From assembly GCF_000711795.1 (NCBI RefSeq), contig NZ_JONH01000005.1:248001-312000 (forward strand): a DNA stretch of 64,000 nucleotides, written 5' to 3'. Positions 55,112-64,000 of this stretch are shown in pieces. The position numbers were made by a program, and so were the translations under genes. The number at the start of each line of letters is the position of its first letter. Positions within the stretch are counted from its first letter, which is position 1. The notes under the pieces are model-generated. The model was given only the letters and a program-made list of their open reading frames with translations, was not told the origin of the DNA and searched no databases. Source of the stretch: Vibrio pacinii DSM 19139 (GTDB taxonomy: Bacteria; Pseudomonadota; Gammaproteobacteria; Enterobacterales; Vibrionaceae).

Positions 55112-55419
55112 CCGACTGTTTTTATTGTGAGAGAGGGTTTTGGAGTGTAATGATAGATTTACAAGTATCACAAGATATTGATTTTTAATAATTATTTATC
55201 GTTATTTCGCCGTATTCTTTGCTGTGATTAAAGTTGAAAAAAACATAAAAATTTGCCTCTCAGTACGCTATTTATCAATGGTGAGTGGCGTAATTAAAAA
55301 TAACACTTCGTTAAAAGTATAGGCTTCTTGTTTGATTGCATGGTTTTAGCGAACTATTGTTGTCATTGAACTCATTTGTTATAACCTAACCATTCTCCCC
55401 CTCTGTTGAGTGAGTTCTG
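55112..55419. other. Rest of the nptA-nhaR divergent gap
   Basis: About 300 bases of AT-rich sequence upstream of nhaR. I see no ORF, hairpin or defined operator in it beyond the PhoB-box-like repeats on the nptA side. Confidence 0.5.
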
Positions 55420-56310
55420 ATGTCACATTTAAATTATAACCATCTCTATTATTTCTGGATGGTGTGCAAACAAGGTTCTGTTACTAAGGCGGCAGAAGCC
55501 CTTTTTCTTACTCCGCAAACGGTCACTGGCCAAATTAAAGCGTTAGAAGAGCGCATGGACGGTAAATTAACTAAACGGAATGGACGTAGTGTTGAGCCGA
55601 CAGAGTTAGGTCAGCTGGTGTTCAAGTACGCCGATAGAATGTTTGGTTTGAGCTATGAAATGCTCGACATTGTTAACTATAGCCAGCGGTCTAATATTTT
55701 ATTTGATGTGGGTGTCGCCGACGCACTGTCTAAGCGTCTAGTAAGTAAGATATTACTCACGACCGTCCCCGATGATGACAGTCTCCATTTGCGCTGTTTT
55801 GAATCTACGCATGAAATGCTATTGGAACAACTCTCGCAACATAAGCTTGATATGATTTTGTCTGACTGCCCAGTCGATTCGAGTCAAAGCCCAGGCTTAT
55901 ATAGCAAGAAACTGGGTGAATCGAACACGAGCTTCTTTTGTTCTGGTAATGTGACGAATGTGAGCTTTCCTGCGATTTTAGAACAAAGAAAGCTCTTGAT
56001 ACCAGGTAGCCGAACGGCGATGGGGCGCAAAGTGTTGCAATGGTTTGATCGCCAAGGATTGCAGCCTAACATTTTAGGCGAGTTTGATGATGTGGCATTG
56101 ATGAAAGCTTTCGCTCGTTATCACCACGACGTCATATTTCTAGCTCCTTCGATCTATGTCTCTGAAGTCGATAGTGATTTAACGTTACAATTAATTGGTC
56201 ATATTGATGAGTTGAAAGAGGAGTATTACGTCATCTTTGCTGAACGTATGATTCAACATCCCGCGGTTAAAAATGTTTGTGACGCTGACTTTACCAACCT
56301 TTTTAATTAG
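55420..56310 (+). CDS. nhaR: LysR-type regulator NhaR
   Basis: Transcription regulator of 296 residues. The N-terminal winged HTH reads [38 protein letters not shown], followed by a substrate-binding-like effector domain. The sequence resembles E. coli NhaR, the Na+-responsive activator of the Na+/H+ antiporter gene nhaA. No nhaA lies here; the neighbour is the Na+-coupled nptA, divergently arranged, which suggests but does not prove a link. Confidence 0.88.
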   Translation: MSHLNYNHLYYFWMVCKQGSVTKAAEALFLTPQTVTGQIKALEERMDGKLTKRNGRSVEPTELGQLVFKYADRMFGLSYEMLDIVNYSQRSNILFDVGVADALSKRLVSKILLTTVPDDDSLHLRCFESTHEMLLEQLSQHKLDMILSDCPVDSSQSPGLYSKKLGESNTSFFCSGNVTNVSFPAILEQRKLLIPGSRTAMGRKVLQWFDRQGLQPNILGEFDDVALMKAFARYHHDVIFLAPSIYVSEVDSDLTLQLIGHIDELKEEYYVIFAERMIQHPAVKNVCDADFTNLFN

Positions 56311-56487
56311 AGGTTATTTTTCAGCCTAATAAATAGATTAATTGTTACATTTCGATTAATATTCAAAATAATTCACTGCATAAAAAATTAAATATCAAGT
56401 GAATTGGTTGAAAGTTGGTGGTCAATAAGCATTTTTAATGGCCAATTGTTGTAGAAGTTGTTGTGGTATCAAGGGGTGTAGTGGCAG

Positions 56488-56781
56488 ATGAACCTACAAG
56501 AGATGGAAAAAAACTCTGCGCAGGCGGTAGTGCTACTCAAGGCGATGGCAAATGAACGTCGCTTACAAATATTGTGCTTGCTGCACAATCAGGAGCTATC
56601 GGTGGGAGAGTTATGTACTAAGTTGGAGTTGAGTCAGTCTGCTCTGTCTCAACATTTAGCTTGGTTGCGAAGAGATGGTTTGGTCAACACGCGCAAAGAA
56701 GCTCAAACCGTTTATTACACATTAAGTAGCCAAGAAGTGAAAGCAATGATTCAATTGTTGCATACACTTTACTGCTCTTAA
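56488..56781 (+). CDS. hlyU: ArsR/SmtB-family regulator HlyU
   Basis: Winged-helix repressor/anti-silencer of 97 residues. The HTH runs through ELSVGELCTKLELSQSALSQHLAWLRRDGLVNTRKEAQTVYYTL. Typical metal-binding Cys of ArsR (ELCVCDL) are reduced here to one Cys (GELCTKL). In V. cholerae and V. vulnificus HlyU activates hemolysin/RTX toxin genes by displacing H-NS, and redox of its Cys matters. This protein lacks the short N-terminal extension that I recall for the V. cholerae form: an in-frame TAG lies three codons before the ATG. Confidence 0.9.
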   Translation: MNLQEMEKNSAQAVVLLKAMANERRLQILCLLHNQELSVGELCTKLELSQSALSQHLAWLRRDGLVNTRKEAQTVYYTLSSQEVKAMIQLLHTLYCS

Positions 56782-56788
56782 CTGAGTT

Positions 56789-56830
56789 TGTCTTATTTAG
56801 AGGAGGGTCGTTCAACCTCTAAATAAGACA
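56789..56830. repeat. 15-bp perfect inverted repeat after hlyU
   Basis: TGTCTTATTTAGAGG and CCTCTAAATAAGACA with a 12-base loop, starting 7 bases after the hlyU stop. It has no T-run on either side. The true terminator hairpin follows separately. Confidence 0.85.
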
Positions 56831-56835
56831 GGCAT

Positions 56836-56862
56836 AAAAAAACCGGCCAAGGCCGGTTTTTC
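56836..56862. terminator. Bidirectional terminator between hlyU and rpsT
   Basis: AAAAACCGGCC-AA-GGCCGGTTTTT between convergent genes. Confidence 0.93.
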
Positions 56863-56885
56863 TTTCACTGGAAATCAGAGTTCTA

Positions 56886-57146
56886 TTACAGAGCTTTGAT
56901 TGCCGCAGTGAAACGAGACTTATGACGTGCAGCTTTATTCTTATGAATAAGGCCTTTAGTCGCCATGCGGTCTAGGATTGGTGTAACTGTAGCAAATGCT
57001 TCAGTTGCAGCAGCTTTGTCGCCTGCTTCGATAGCAGCAACAGTTTTCTTCATGTAAGTGCGCATCATAGAACGACGGCTAGCATTGTGCTGGCGACGTT
57101 TCTCAGCTTGGATAGCGCGCTTCTTAGCAGATTTACTATTTGCCAA
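56886..57146 (-). CDS. rpsT: 30S ribosomal protein bS20
   Basis: Basic protein of 86 residues that binds 16S rRNA early in 30S assembly. It matches E. coli S20 from the second residue ([30 protein letters not shown]). The start is TTG at 57146 after GGAG, as E. coli rpsT also uses UUG, where the weak start supports autogenous control. The ATG five codons upstream (57161) has no matched residues. Confidence 0.94.
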   Translation of the reverse strand: MANSKSAKKRAIQAEKRRQHNASRRSMMRTYMKKTVAAIEAGDKAAATEAFATVTPILDRMATKGLIHKNKAARHKSRFTAAIKAL

Positions 57147-57393
57147 GGGTCTAACTCCCAAAAACTTAGTTCGGTGACAATTTAAGGGCGAGGAATATCC
57201 CTCATTTGCGCTTAATTGTCAAATGATTTGTGCAAAAACCAATCGAGCCAAACAAACTTTGGATTGAAAGGTCTTCACGGTTAAGATGGCGGGGATTCTA
57301 ACAGTATTTTTTTTTCATTGCTAATACTAATCTGCTCTGCTTATGACATTCCTGATGTAAAGTAGGGCAAAAGTTTTGATTTCCGAGGTAATT

Positions 57394-58956
57394 GTGAGTA
57401 AACGTCTGCTCAAGTCAGGCATGATTGTCAGTGCCATGACATTGATCTCTCGAGTGTTAGGTTTAGTTCGAGATGTCGTTGTTGCTAATCTTATGGGCGC
57501 AGGCGCAAGTGCTGATGTGTTCTTTTTTGCCAATAAAATTCCTAATTTTCTGCGTCGCTTGTTTGCAGAAGGCGCTTTTTCACAAGCTTTTGTCCCCGTA
57601 CTGACTGAATATCACGCCAGTAAAGATCTCGATAAAACGCGTCAGTTAATCGCACGGGCGGCGGGCACGCTAGGCGTAATTGTCTCTATCGTCACCATTC
57701 TTGGGGTATTAGGTTCTGGTGTGGTCACAGCTCTGTTTGGCTTTGGTTGGTTTTTAGATTGGCTCAACGGCGGTCCATCGGCCGAGAAATTTGAGCTAGC
57801 CAGTCTTATTCTCAAAATCACCTTTCCTTACTTATGGTTTATCACCTTTGTTGCTCTGTCTGGTGCCATTCTCAACACCCTAGGTCAATTTGCGGTCTCT
57901 TCTTTTACGCCAGTTTTTTTGAATGTGATGATCATTCTATCGGCTTGGTTTATCGCCCCGCAGCTTGACCAGCCAGAAATTGGTTTAGCGATTGGGGTTT
58001 TTATTGGCGGTTTAGTGCAATTCTTATTTCAAATTCCGTTCTTAATCAAAGCTGGGGTCATGGTAAAGCCCCAATGGGGATGGCGCGATCCTGGCGTGGT
58101 TAAAATTCGCACCTTAATGATACCGGCCTTGTTTGGTGTCTCGGTTAGCCAGATTAACTTGTTGTTTGATACTTTTATTGCCAGCTTTCTTCAAACGGGG
58201 TCAATCAGTTGGTTGTATTATTCTGATCGGTTACTTGAATTTCCCCTTGGACTGTTTGGTATCGCGATCGCGACAGTGATATTACCTGCGCTCTCTCGTA
58301 AACATATTGATGCGCACAATGATGGTTTTGCCCAAACGATGGACTGGGGCGTTCGCATGGTCACCTTACTTGGTGTTCCGGCGATGCTCGGCTTGATGGT
58401 GCTGGCTAAGCCGATGCTGATGGTGCTGTTCATGCGCGGAGAATTTTCCGCGCAAGACGTGCAGTTTGCCTCAATGTCATTGATGGCTTATGCCTCAGGT
58501 TTGCTTAATTTCATGCTGATTAAGGTACTTGCCCCGGGCTATTACTCGCGTCAAGATACTAAAACACCAGTGAAATACGGCATTATCGCTATGGTGACGA
58601 ATATGGTTTTTAACGCCATTTTTGCATGGTTTTATGGTTATGTTGGCTTAGCGATTGCCACCGCACTATCGGCGTTGGTCAATATGTCGCTTTTGTATCG
58701 TGGATTACACCGAGCTGGTGTTTATCAATTAACCCAACGAACCATTGTCTTTATGATGAAGTTACTGGTTGCTGGTGGATTAATGGTCGCAGCGATTTTG
58801 TCACAGCTTGAAGCAATGGATGTATGGCTGTCTTGGACCTTGCTTGAACGAGGAACAACACTAGCGGCTTTAATTGGCTTGGGTGCGGGGGTTTACTTGT
58901 TAACGTTACTTATACTGGGCGTACGTTTAAAAGACTTAAAAGCAGCGACAGAGTGA
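57394..58956 (+). CDS. murJ: Lipid II flippase MurJ
   Basis: Inner-membrane MOP-superfamily flippase of 520 residues with 14 predicted membrane segments. Hallmarks are SRVLGLVRDVVVA near 17, NFLRRLFAEGAFSQAFVP near 47, and YYSDRLLEFPLG near 270. It moves lipid II to the periplasmic face for peptidoglycan assembly. The start is GTG at 57394, six bases after GAGG, and is preferred over an in-frame TTG six codons earlier. It is divergent from rpsT, as in E. coli. Confidence 0.95.
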   Translation: MSKRLLKSGMIVSAMTLISRVLGLVRDVVVANLMGAGASADVFFFANKIPNFLRRLFAEGAFSQAFVPVLTEYHASKDLDKTRQLIARAAGTLGVIVSIVTILGVLGSGVVTALFGFGWFLDWLNGGPSAEKFELASLILKITFPYLWFITFVALSGAILNTLGQFAVSSFTPVFLNVMIILSAWFIAPQLDQPEIGLAIGVFIGGLVQFLFQIPFLIKAGVMVKPQWGWRDPGVVKIRTLMIPALFGVSVSQINLLFDTFIASFLQTGSISWLYYSDRLLEFPLGLFGIAIATVILPALSRKHIDAHNDGFAQTMDWGVRMVTLLGVPAMLGLMVLAKPMLMVLFMRGEFSAQDVQFASMSLMAYASGLLNFMLIKVLAPGYYSRQDTKTPVKYGIIAMVTNMVFNAIFAWFYGYVGLAIATALSALVNMSLLYRGLHRAGVYQLTQRTIVFMMKLLVAGGLMVAAILSQLEAMDVWLSWTLLERGTTLAALIGLGAGVYLLTLLILGVRLKDLKAATE

Positions 58957-59047
58957 GCAAGATTGGTATATAATCCGTCGGTTTCACGCAAGGTAAACTC
59001 ATTATTTGAGTGTTTAACAAAAATTGATAGGTTTTTAGCAGTCTCCA

Positions 59048-59995
59048 ATGGAATTGATTCGAGGTATTCACAATATCAAATCACATCATAAAGGATGTGT
59101 ATTGACGATCGGAAACTTCGATGGTGTGCATCTTGGCCATCAAGAAGTGTTAAACCAAGTTTCTGCGAGAGCAAAGGAACTTGACTTACCATCAACGGTC
59201 ATGACGTTTGATCCTCAGCCGTTGGAACTGTTTGCAAAAGATAAAGCACCAGCACGCTTAACGCGTTTGCGCGATAAATTTGTTCAATTGAGCAAGCTCG
59301 ATATTGAAAGGTTGCTGTGTGTTAACTTCAACCATCAGTTTGCAAATCAATCGCCACAGTCCTTTATTCGTGACTTGTTGGTCGAGCGTTTGGGTGTTAA
59401 GTTTCTCGTAGTGGGCGATGATTTTTGCTTCGGTAAACAGCGCAAAGGTAACTTTGCCATGTTAGAGAAGGCGGGACGTGAGTTAGGCTTTGAAGTCGTT
59501 AGCACACAAAGTTTTTGCCTTCAGACATTGCGCGTAAGTAGCACCGCGATTCGTGAAGCATTAGCACAAAATAAGCTTGATGACGCCGCCAAAATGCTGG
59601 GGCGTAATTATAGCATTAGCGGTCGAGTGTCTCATGGGCGAAAACTGGGTAGAACGATAGGTTTTCCCACCGCAAATATCCCGTTAAAGCGCTGTGTCTC
59701 GCCTGTCTCCGGTGTCTATACCGTAGAAGTGTTGGGCCTTGGTGAACAAGCTTTTGGTGGTGTTGCAAACATTGGCAATCGACCAACGGTAAATGGCATA
59801 CGCCAGCAACTAGAAGTGCATTTATTTGACTTTAAAGCCAACTTATATGGCAAGCAGTTAGAGATCGTGCTTTTAGATAAAATCCGCGACGAACATAAAT
59901 TTGAATCGTTTGACGCGCTGAAACAACAAATTGAATTGGATGCTGAAGCAGCAAGGGTGTGGCTGCGTCAGCGAAAGCCAGCCCAAGTGGTTTAG
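59048..59995 (+). CDS. ribF: Bifunctional riboflavin kinase / FAD synthetase
   Basis: Protein of 315 residues. The N-terminal FMN adenylyltransferase domain has GNFDGVHLGHQEVL near 23 and the VSSTAIREAL loop near 160; the C-terminal riboflavin kinase domain has GRKLGRTIGFPTANIPL near 199. It makes FMN and FAD. It leads an ileS-lspA-fkpB group, the E. coli arrangement. Confidence 0.96.
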   Translation: MELIRGIHNIKSHHKGCVLTIGNFDGVHLGHQEVLNQVSARAKELDLPSTVMTFDPQPLELFAKDKAPARLTRLRDKFVQLSKLDIERLLCVNFNHQFANQSPQSFIRDLLVERLGVKFLVVGDDFCFGKQRKGNFAMLEKAGRELGFEVVSTQSFCLQTLRVSSTAIREALAQNKLDDAAKMLGRNYSISGRVSHGRKLGRTIGFPTANIPLKRCVSPVSGVYTVEVLGLGEQAFGGVANIGNRPTVNGIRQQLEVHLFDFKANLYGKQLEIVLLDKIRDEHKFESFDALKQQIELDAEAARVWLRQRKPAQVV

Positions 59996-60050
59996 TTCGC
60001 TGCTTGGCATAATGTCTAACTGTCACCCAAGACAACGGAATTAAGAATCG

Positions 60051-62879
60051 ATGAGTGAGTATAAAGATACCCTGAACCTTCCTGATACAGGGTTTCCGAT
60101 GCGCGGCAATCTGGCCAATCGAGAGCCAGAAATGCTTAAGCGTTGGTACAAAGAAGACCTTTACGGCGAAATTCGTAAAGCGAAGAAAGGCAAAAAATCT
60201 TTCGTTCTACACGATGGTCCTCCATACGCGAACGGTGATATTCATATTGGCCACGCACTTAACAAGATTCTTAAAGACATTATTATTAAATCCAAAACGC
60301 TTTCTGGTTTTGATGCGCCGTATATTCCTGGTTGGGACTGTCACGGCCTACCAATTGAACTAATGGTAGAAAAGAAAAAAGGCAAACCTGGGCAGAAAAT
60401 CTCTGCGGCTGAGTTTCGAGCTGAATGTCGTAAGTACGCGGCAGGTCAGGTTGAAGGCCAAAAAGAGAGCTTCAAGCGCTTGGGTATTATGGGTGAGTGG
60501 GATAAACCATACCGCACAATGGATTTTGCAACCGAAGCAAACATCATCCGTGCACTAGGCCAAATCGCTGATAATGGTCACTTACTCAAAGGTTTCAAAC
60601 CGGTTCACTGGTGTACTGATTGTGGTTCAGCATTGGCTGAAGCTGAAGTTGAGTACAAAGACAAAGTCTCTCCGTCGATCGATGTTCGCTTTAAAGCGGC
60701 AGATGAAGCAGCACTGCTGTCGAAGTTCGCACTAAACGAAGGTCATCAAGGCGAAGGCGATATCTCAATCGTTATCTGGACGACCACACCATGGACACTG
60801 CCTGCAAACCGTGCAGTTTGTCTACGTGATGATCTTGAATACGTATTGATCCAAGTCGAAGGTGACGCGAAAGAGCGTATCATTGTCGCTTCTGACCTTG
60901 CTAAATCAGTAATGGATCGCGCTGGTATTGAGCACTTCCACAATCTTGGTTTTGCCAAAGGTAGCGACCTTGAACTGTCTCAGTTTAACCATCCATTTTA
61001 TGACTTCACTGTGCCAGCGATCCTTGGCGATCACGTGACCACTGAATCGGGTACGGGTGTGGTACACACTGCGCCTGGTCACGGTCAAGAAGATTTCGCG
61101 GTAGGTAAGAAATACAACCTCGAAGTGGCGAACCCTGTGGGGTCTAACGGTGTTTATCTACCCGATACAGAATTGTTTGCTGGCCAGCACGTGTTTAAAG
61201 CCAATGACTCGGTTGTTGAAACGCTTAAAGAGCATGGCGCTTTGCTCCATCATCACGCGTACGAGCACAGCTACCCACACTGCTGGCGCCACAAAACGCC
61301 AATCATTTTCCGTGCAACACCACAATGGTTCATTTCAATGGATCAAGCGGGCTTGCGTGCCAAAGCGCTTGAATCCATCAAGAGTGTTGAGTGGATGCCT
61401 GAATGGGGTCAAAGCCGTATCGAAGGTATGATCGAAGGCCGTCCTGAGTGGTGTATCTCTCGTCAACGTACATGGGGTGTTCCTATTGCTCTGTTTGTCC
61501 ATAAAGAGACATCAGAACTGCACCCAAATACTTCTGAACTGATTGAGAAAGTTGCTCTATTGGTTGAAGAGAAAGGTATTCAGGCTTGGTGGGATGCTGA
61601 AATTGCAGATCTACTAGGTGAAGACGCAGACAAATACGAAAAAGTGCTCGATACGCTAGACGTATGGTTTGATTCTGGTGTGACACACTACTCTGTGGTT
61701 GATGCGCGCGAAGAGTACAACGGCAACAGTGCGGATCTCTACCTAGAGGGTTCTGACCAACATCGTGGTTGGTTCCAGTCTTCGCTAATCTCATCGATTG
61801 CAATGAAAGATGAAGCACCATACAAGCAAGTGTTAACCCATGGTTTCGTTGTTGACGGTCACGGCCGTAAGATGTCGAAATCTATAGGTAACGTTGTTGC
61901 ACCAAAAGATGTCACTAACAAGCTTGGTGCTGATATTTTGCGTCTTTGGGTTGCCTCAACCGACTACACGGGTGAAGTTGCGGTATCTGATGAGATCCTA
62001 AAACGCTCTGCCGATGCGTATCGTCGTATCCGTAATACCGCGCGTTTCTTCCTTGCCAACCTTAATGGATTCAACCCAGCGACAGATATCGTTGCGGCGG
62101 ATGAAATGGTGGCGTTAGATCGTTGGGCGGTTGGTCGTGCACAAGCTGCGCAGCAAGAGATTGTTAAAGCATACGAAGAGTACAACACTCATGGTGTCAC
62201 TCAGCGTCTCATGCAGTTCTGTTCAATCGAAATGGGCTCTTTCTACCTTGATGTAATTAAAGACCGTCAGTACACCGCGAAACGTGGTGGTCACGCTCAG
62301 CGTAGCTGTCAAACGGCGCTTTACTACATCGTAGAAGCACTGGTTCGTTGGATGGCACCAATTATGTCGTTCACTGCCGACGAGATCTGGAATGAAATGC
62401 CAGGTGAGCGTGACAAGTTCGTGTTTACTGGTGAATGGTTTGACGGTCTGTTCGGTCTGGCTGAAGGCGAAGAGCTGAATAACGAATTCTGGGCAGAAAT
62501 CCAAGCGGTTCGTGGCAGTGTAAACAAACTGCTTGAAGCGGCGCGTAACGAGAAAACCATCGGTGGCGCTCTACAGGCAGAAGTAACACTTTACGCTGAT
62601 GAAGCTCTTGCGGCGAAAATTAACTTGCTTGAAGATGAGCTGCGTTTTGTTCTGTTGACCTCTGCGGCGGCGGTTAAGCCACTGAGTGAAAAAACAGAGG
62701 CAGCGCAAGCAACAGACATTGATGGCTTGTTGGTAGAGGTTGTCGTAGCGGAAGGCGAGAAGTGTGACCGTTGTTGGCACCATACCGCTGATGTCGGTAC
62801 CATCGCTGGTCATGAAACAATCTGTGGCCGTTGTGTGTCTAATATCGATGGCGAAGGTGAAGCGCGTAAATTCGCATAA
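60051..62879 (+). CDS. ileS: Isoleucyl-tRNA synthetase
   Basis: Class Ia synthetase of 942 residues. The HIGH motif is in [17 protein letters not shown] near 58, the editing domain is in [12 protein letters not shown] near 242 and [16 protein letters not shown] near 328, and KMSKS is in [12 protein letters not shown] near 604. The C-terminal zinc knuckle is CDRCWHH...CGRCVSN. The zinc tail marks the mupirocin-sensitive bacterial type. No T-box or other leader was seen in the 55 bases before it. Confidence 0.97.
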   Translation: MSEYKDTLNLPDTGFPMRGNLANREPEMLKRWYKEDLYGEIRKAKKGKKSFVLHDGPPYANGDIHIGHALNKILKDIIIKSKTLSGFDAPYIPGWDCHGLPIELMVEKKKGKPGQKISAAEFRAECRKYAAGQVEGQKESFKRLGIMGEWDKPYRTMDFATEANIIRALGQIADNGHLLKGFKPVHWCTDCGSALAEAEVEYKDKVSPSIDVRFKAADEAALLSKFALNEGHQGEGDISIVIWTTTPWTLPANRAVCLRDDLEYVLIQVEGDAKERIIVASDLAKSVMDRAGIEHFHNLGFAKGSDLELSQFNHPFYDFTVPAILGDHVTTESGTGVVHTAPGHGQEDFAVGKKYNLEVANPVGSNGVYLPDTELFAGQHVFKANDSVVETLKEHGALLHHHAYEHSYPHCWRHKTPIIFRATPQWFISMDQAGLRAKALESIKSVEWMPEWGQSRIEGMIEGRPEWCISRQRTWGVPIALFVHKETSELHPNTSELIEKVALLVEEKGIQAWWDAEIADLLGEDADKYEKVLDTLDVWFDSGVTHYSVVDAREEYNGNSADLYLEGSDQHRGWFQSSLISSIAMKDEAPYKQVLTHGFVVDGHGRKMSKSIGNVVAPKDVTNKLGADILRLWVASTDYTGEVAVSDEILKRSADAYRRIRNTARFFLANLNGFNPATDIVAADEMVALDRWAVGRAQAAQQEIVKAYEEYNTHGVTQRLMQFCSIEMGSFYLDVIKDRQYTAKRGGHAQRSCQTALYYIVEALVRWMAPIMSFTADEIWNEMPGERDKFVFTGEWFDGLFGLAEGEELNNEFWAEIQAVRGSVNKLLEAARNEKTIGGALQAEVTLYADEALAAKINLLEDELRFVLLTSAAAVKPLSEKTEAAQATDIDGLLVEVVVAEGEKCDRCWHHTADVGTIAGHETICGRCVSNIDGEGEARKFA

Positions 62880-62903
62880 TTCATTGAACTTTCGTTAGTT
62901 TTA

Positions 62904-62933
62904 GCAGCCCCAGTATTTACTGGGGCTGTTTTT
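62904..62933 (+). terminator. Hairpin with T-run between ileS and lspA
   Basis: CAGCCCCAGTA-TT-TACTGGGGCTG followed by TTTTT, ending 10 bases before lspA. lspA usually shares a transcript with ileS, so this may set partial read-through. Confidence 0.85.
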
Positions 62934-62943
62934 AGGTAAAGAA

Positions 62944-63453
62944 ATGAGTGAGCAAGAATTAACTCTTAAACAATCAGGTGTTCGTTGGTTATGGCTAGCG
63001 GTCGTCATTTTTGTCGCGGATATTAGTATTAAACTGTTTGTGATGGACAGTATGGGCTATGGTTGGGCGAACCGTATTGAGGTTTTACCTTTCTTTAATC
63101 TGCTTTATGTCCACAACTATGGCGCTGCATTCAGCTTTTTGAGTGATCAAGCAGGCTGGCAACGTTGGTTCTTTACCGCGATTGCCTTTGCTGTGACCGC
63201 TATGCTGACTTACTGGATGAGCAAACTTCCCGCCAAAGAGAAGTGGAACAATATCGCTTATGCCATGATCATTGGTGGTGCGGTGGGCAACGTCTTTGAT
63301 CGTGTGGTTCATGGTTTTGTGGTCGATTACTTAGATTTCTATTGGGGAACGTATCACTGGCCTGCCTTTAATCTTGCTGACTCTACGATCTGTATTGGCG
63401 CAGCGATGATCATCCTCGATGGTTTTCGAAAAAAAAATCAAACCACGGCATAA
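62944..63453 (+). CDS. lspA: Lipoprotein signal peptidase (SPase II)
   Basis: Inner-membrane aspartyl protease of 169 residues with four membrane segments. It cuts the signal peptide of diacylglyceryl-modified prolipoproteins made by Lgt. The two catalytic Asp lie in [23 protein letters not shown] (near 122) and [11 protein letters not shown] (near 148). A terminator-like hairpin precedes the gene. Confidence 0.96.
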   Translation: MSEQELTLKQSGVRWLWLAVVIFVADISIKLFVMDSMGYGWANRIEVLPFFNLLYVHNYGAAFSFLSDQAGWQRWFFTAIAFAVTAMLTYWMSKLPAKEKWNNIAYAMIIGGAVGNVFDRVVHGFVVDYLDFYWGTYHWPAFNLADSTICIGAAMIILDGFRKKNQTTA

Positions 63454-63477
63454 AGCGTGATTGAGCGAATAACCTTA

Positions 63478-63510
63478 GGCGCTGTCCGTTGATTCGGAGG
63501 GCGCTTTTTA
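63478..63510 (+). terminator. Possible terminator between lspA and fkpB
   Basis: GGCGCTGTCCG and CGGAGGGCGC pair imperfectly (one G-G mismatch and one wobble) and are followed by TTTTTATT. Confidence 0.6.
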
Positions 63511-63591
63511 TTATGTTGAAGCGCAAATTAGCGTATTACAGCAACCACACGTAAAAACGCGGAATAATCCAAAAAACAAGGAAGCAGTCAC

Positions 63592-64000
63592 GTGACCACT
63601 ATTGGCCAAAATAGCGCAGTAACTCTGCATTTTACCATCAAGATGAAAGACGGCTCTGTTGCCGATAGTACCCATAATATGGGCAAGCCAGCCAAATTAG
63701 TGATTGGTGATGGCAGTTTAAGTGACAATTTTGAGCAATGCTTATTTGGCCTTACTGCAGGTGAAAGCAAAGTGATTGAACTGCAGGCCCAAGATGCGTT
63801 CGGTATGCCTAACCCTGATCATATTCATTATATGGATCGGACTAAATTTGTTGGAGATGCCGAAGTTGAAGTGGGAACCGTGATGGCCTTTTCTGGTCCG
63901 GATGGCATGGAAATCCCTGGTATTATCCAAGCGATCGCTGGTGATTCTGTCACGGTTGATTTTAACCACCCATTAGCAGGGCAAGATGTGACTTTTGAAG
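63592..64000 (+). CDS. fkpB: FKBP-type peptidyl-prolyl isomerase FkpB (3' end outside window)
   Basis: SlpA-like FKBP protein; about 136 codons are visible before the window ends, and E. coli FkpB has 149. The start is GTG at 63592 with AAGGAAG upstream. The text NSAVTLHFTIKMKDGSVADSTHN, then MGKPAKLVIGDGSL, then the insert-in-flap region and DSVTVDFNHPLAGQDV match E. coli FkpB. It is a cytoplasmic prolyl isomerase/chaperone. In E. coli it sits after lspA and before ispH. Confidence 0.92.
   Translation, partial: MTTIGQNSAVTLHFTIKMKDGSVADSTHNMGKPAKLVIGDGSLSDNFEQCLFGLTAGESKVIELQAQDAFGMPNPDHIHYMDRTKFVGDAEVEVGTVMAFSGPDGMEIPGIIQAIAGDSVTVDFNHPLAGQDVTFE

Noticed and set aside
59996..60050. T-box or leader-peptide control of ileS
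   Set aside because: Only 55 bases lie between ribF and ileS, with no stem series and no Ile-rich ORF.
1..64000. tRNA, rRNA, CRISPR, insertion sequences, prophage or integron parts
   Set aside because: I read the gaps on both strands and found no cloverleaf, repeat-spacer array, transposase or integrase.

Overview
The window is a stretch of a Vibrio large chromosome. The marks are the chitin-oligosaccharide ABC operon next to a ChiS-type hybrid sensor kinase, an OmpU-type porin, VpsR, HlyU, an NptA-type sodium/phosphate symporter, and housekeeping genes that match E. coli orthologues residue for residue over long stretches. Base composition and codon use look uniform. I see no insertion sequence, prophage, integron, CRISPR array, rRNA or tRNA gene.

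Layout. (1) 1-5625, minus strand: operon for a periplasmic (GlcNAc)2-binding protein, two permeases and two ATPases (the last cut by the window edge). It lies downstream of its regulator chiS (6279-9662, minus), with a 650-base regulatory gap between. (2) 9.9-14.2 kb: rsmC, an AI-2E family membrane protein, an unlisted 39-residue membrane peptide, hemL, erpA. (3) 14.5-20.0 kb: a two-gene RND efflux system and an M23 cell-wall endopeptidase. (4) 20.2-25.2 kb: tyrS, a short MgtE-like transporter behind a leader peptide and attenuator-like RNA, dacB, ompU. (5) 25.8-31.7 kb: greA, yhbY, rlmE, ftsH, folP, glmM. (6) 31.8-38.7 kb: holD-rimI, a GGDEF-EAL protein, prfC, srmB, trmN6. (7) 39.0-45.6 kb: brnQ, prfB (with its programmed frameshift), lysS, vpsR, and two small proteins. 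(8) 45.7-47.8 kb: tas, a small conserved protein, mutH. (9) 47.8-48.4 kb: a 612-base non-coding stretch holding five DnaA-box matches and an IHF-consensus match. (10) 48.4-53.7 kb: rppH, ptsP, a TSUP permease, lgt, thyA, all in one direction. (11) 53.9-57.1 kb: nptA, nhaR, hlyU, rpsT. (12) 57.4-64.0 kb: murJ, ribF, ileS, lspA, fkpB (cut by the window edge).

How genes work together. ChiS should control the transporter operon from the gap that carries two imperfect direct repeats. The GGDEF-EAL protein and VpsR belong to the same second-messenger world (c-di-GMP and biofilm). prfB, prfC, lysS, tyrS, ileS, rpsT, rimI, rsmC, rlmE and trmN6 serve translation. murJ, dacB, the M23 enzyme, glmM, lgt and lspA serve the envelope.

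The observations I would follow first are the DnaA-box/IHF cluster between mutH and rppH (a datA-like candidate), the leader peptide and attenuator ahead of the CBS-less MgtE, the non-canonical proton-relay residues in the RND pump, the PhoB-box-like repeats ahead of nptA, and the terminator-like hairpin in the greA leader. All names rest on reading the sequence and on memory of known families; no database search was run.
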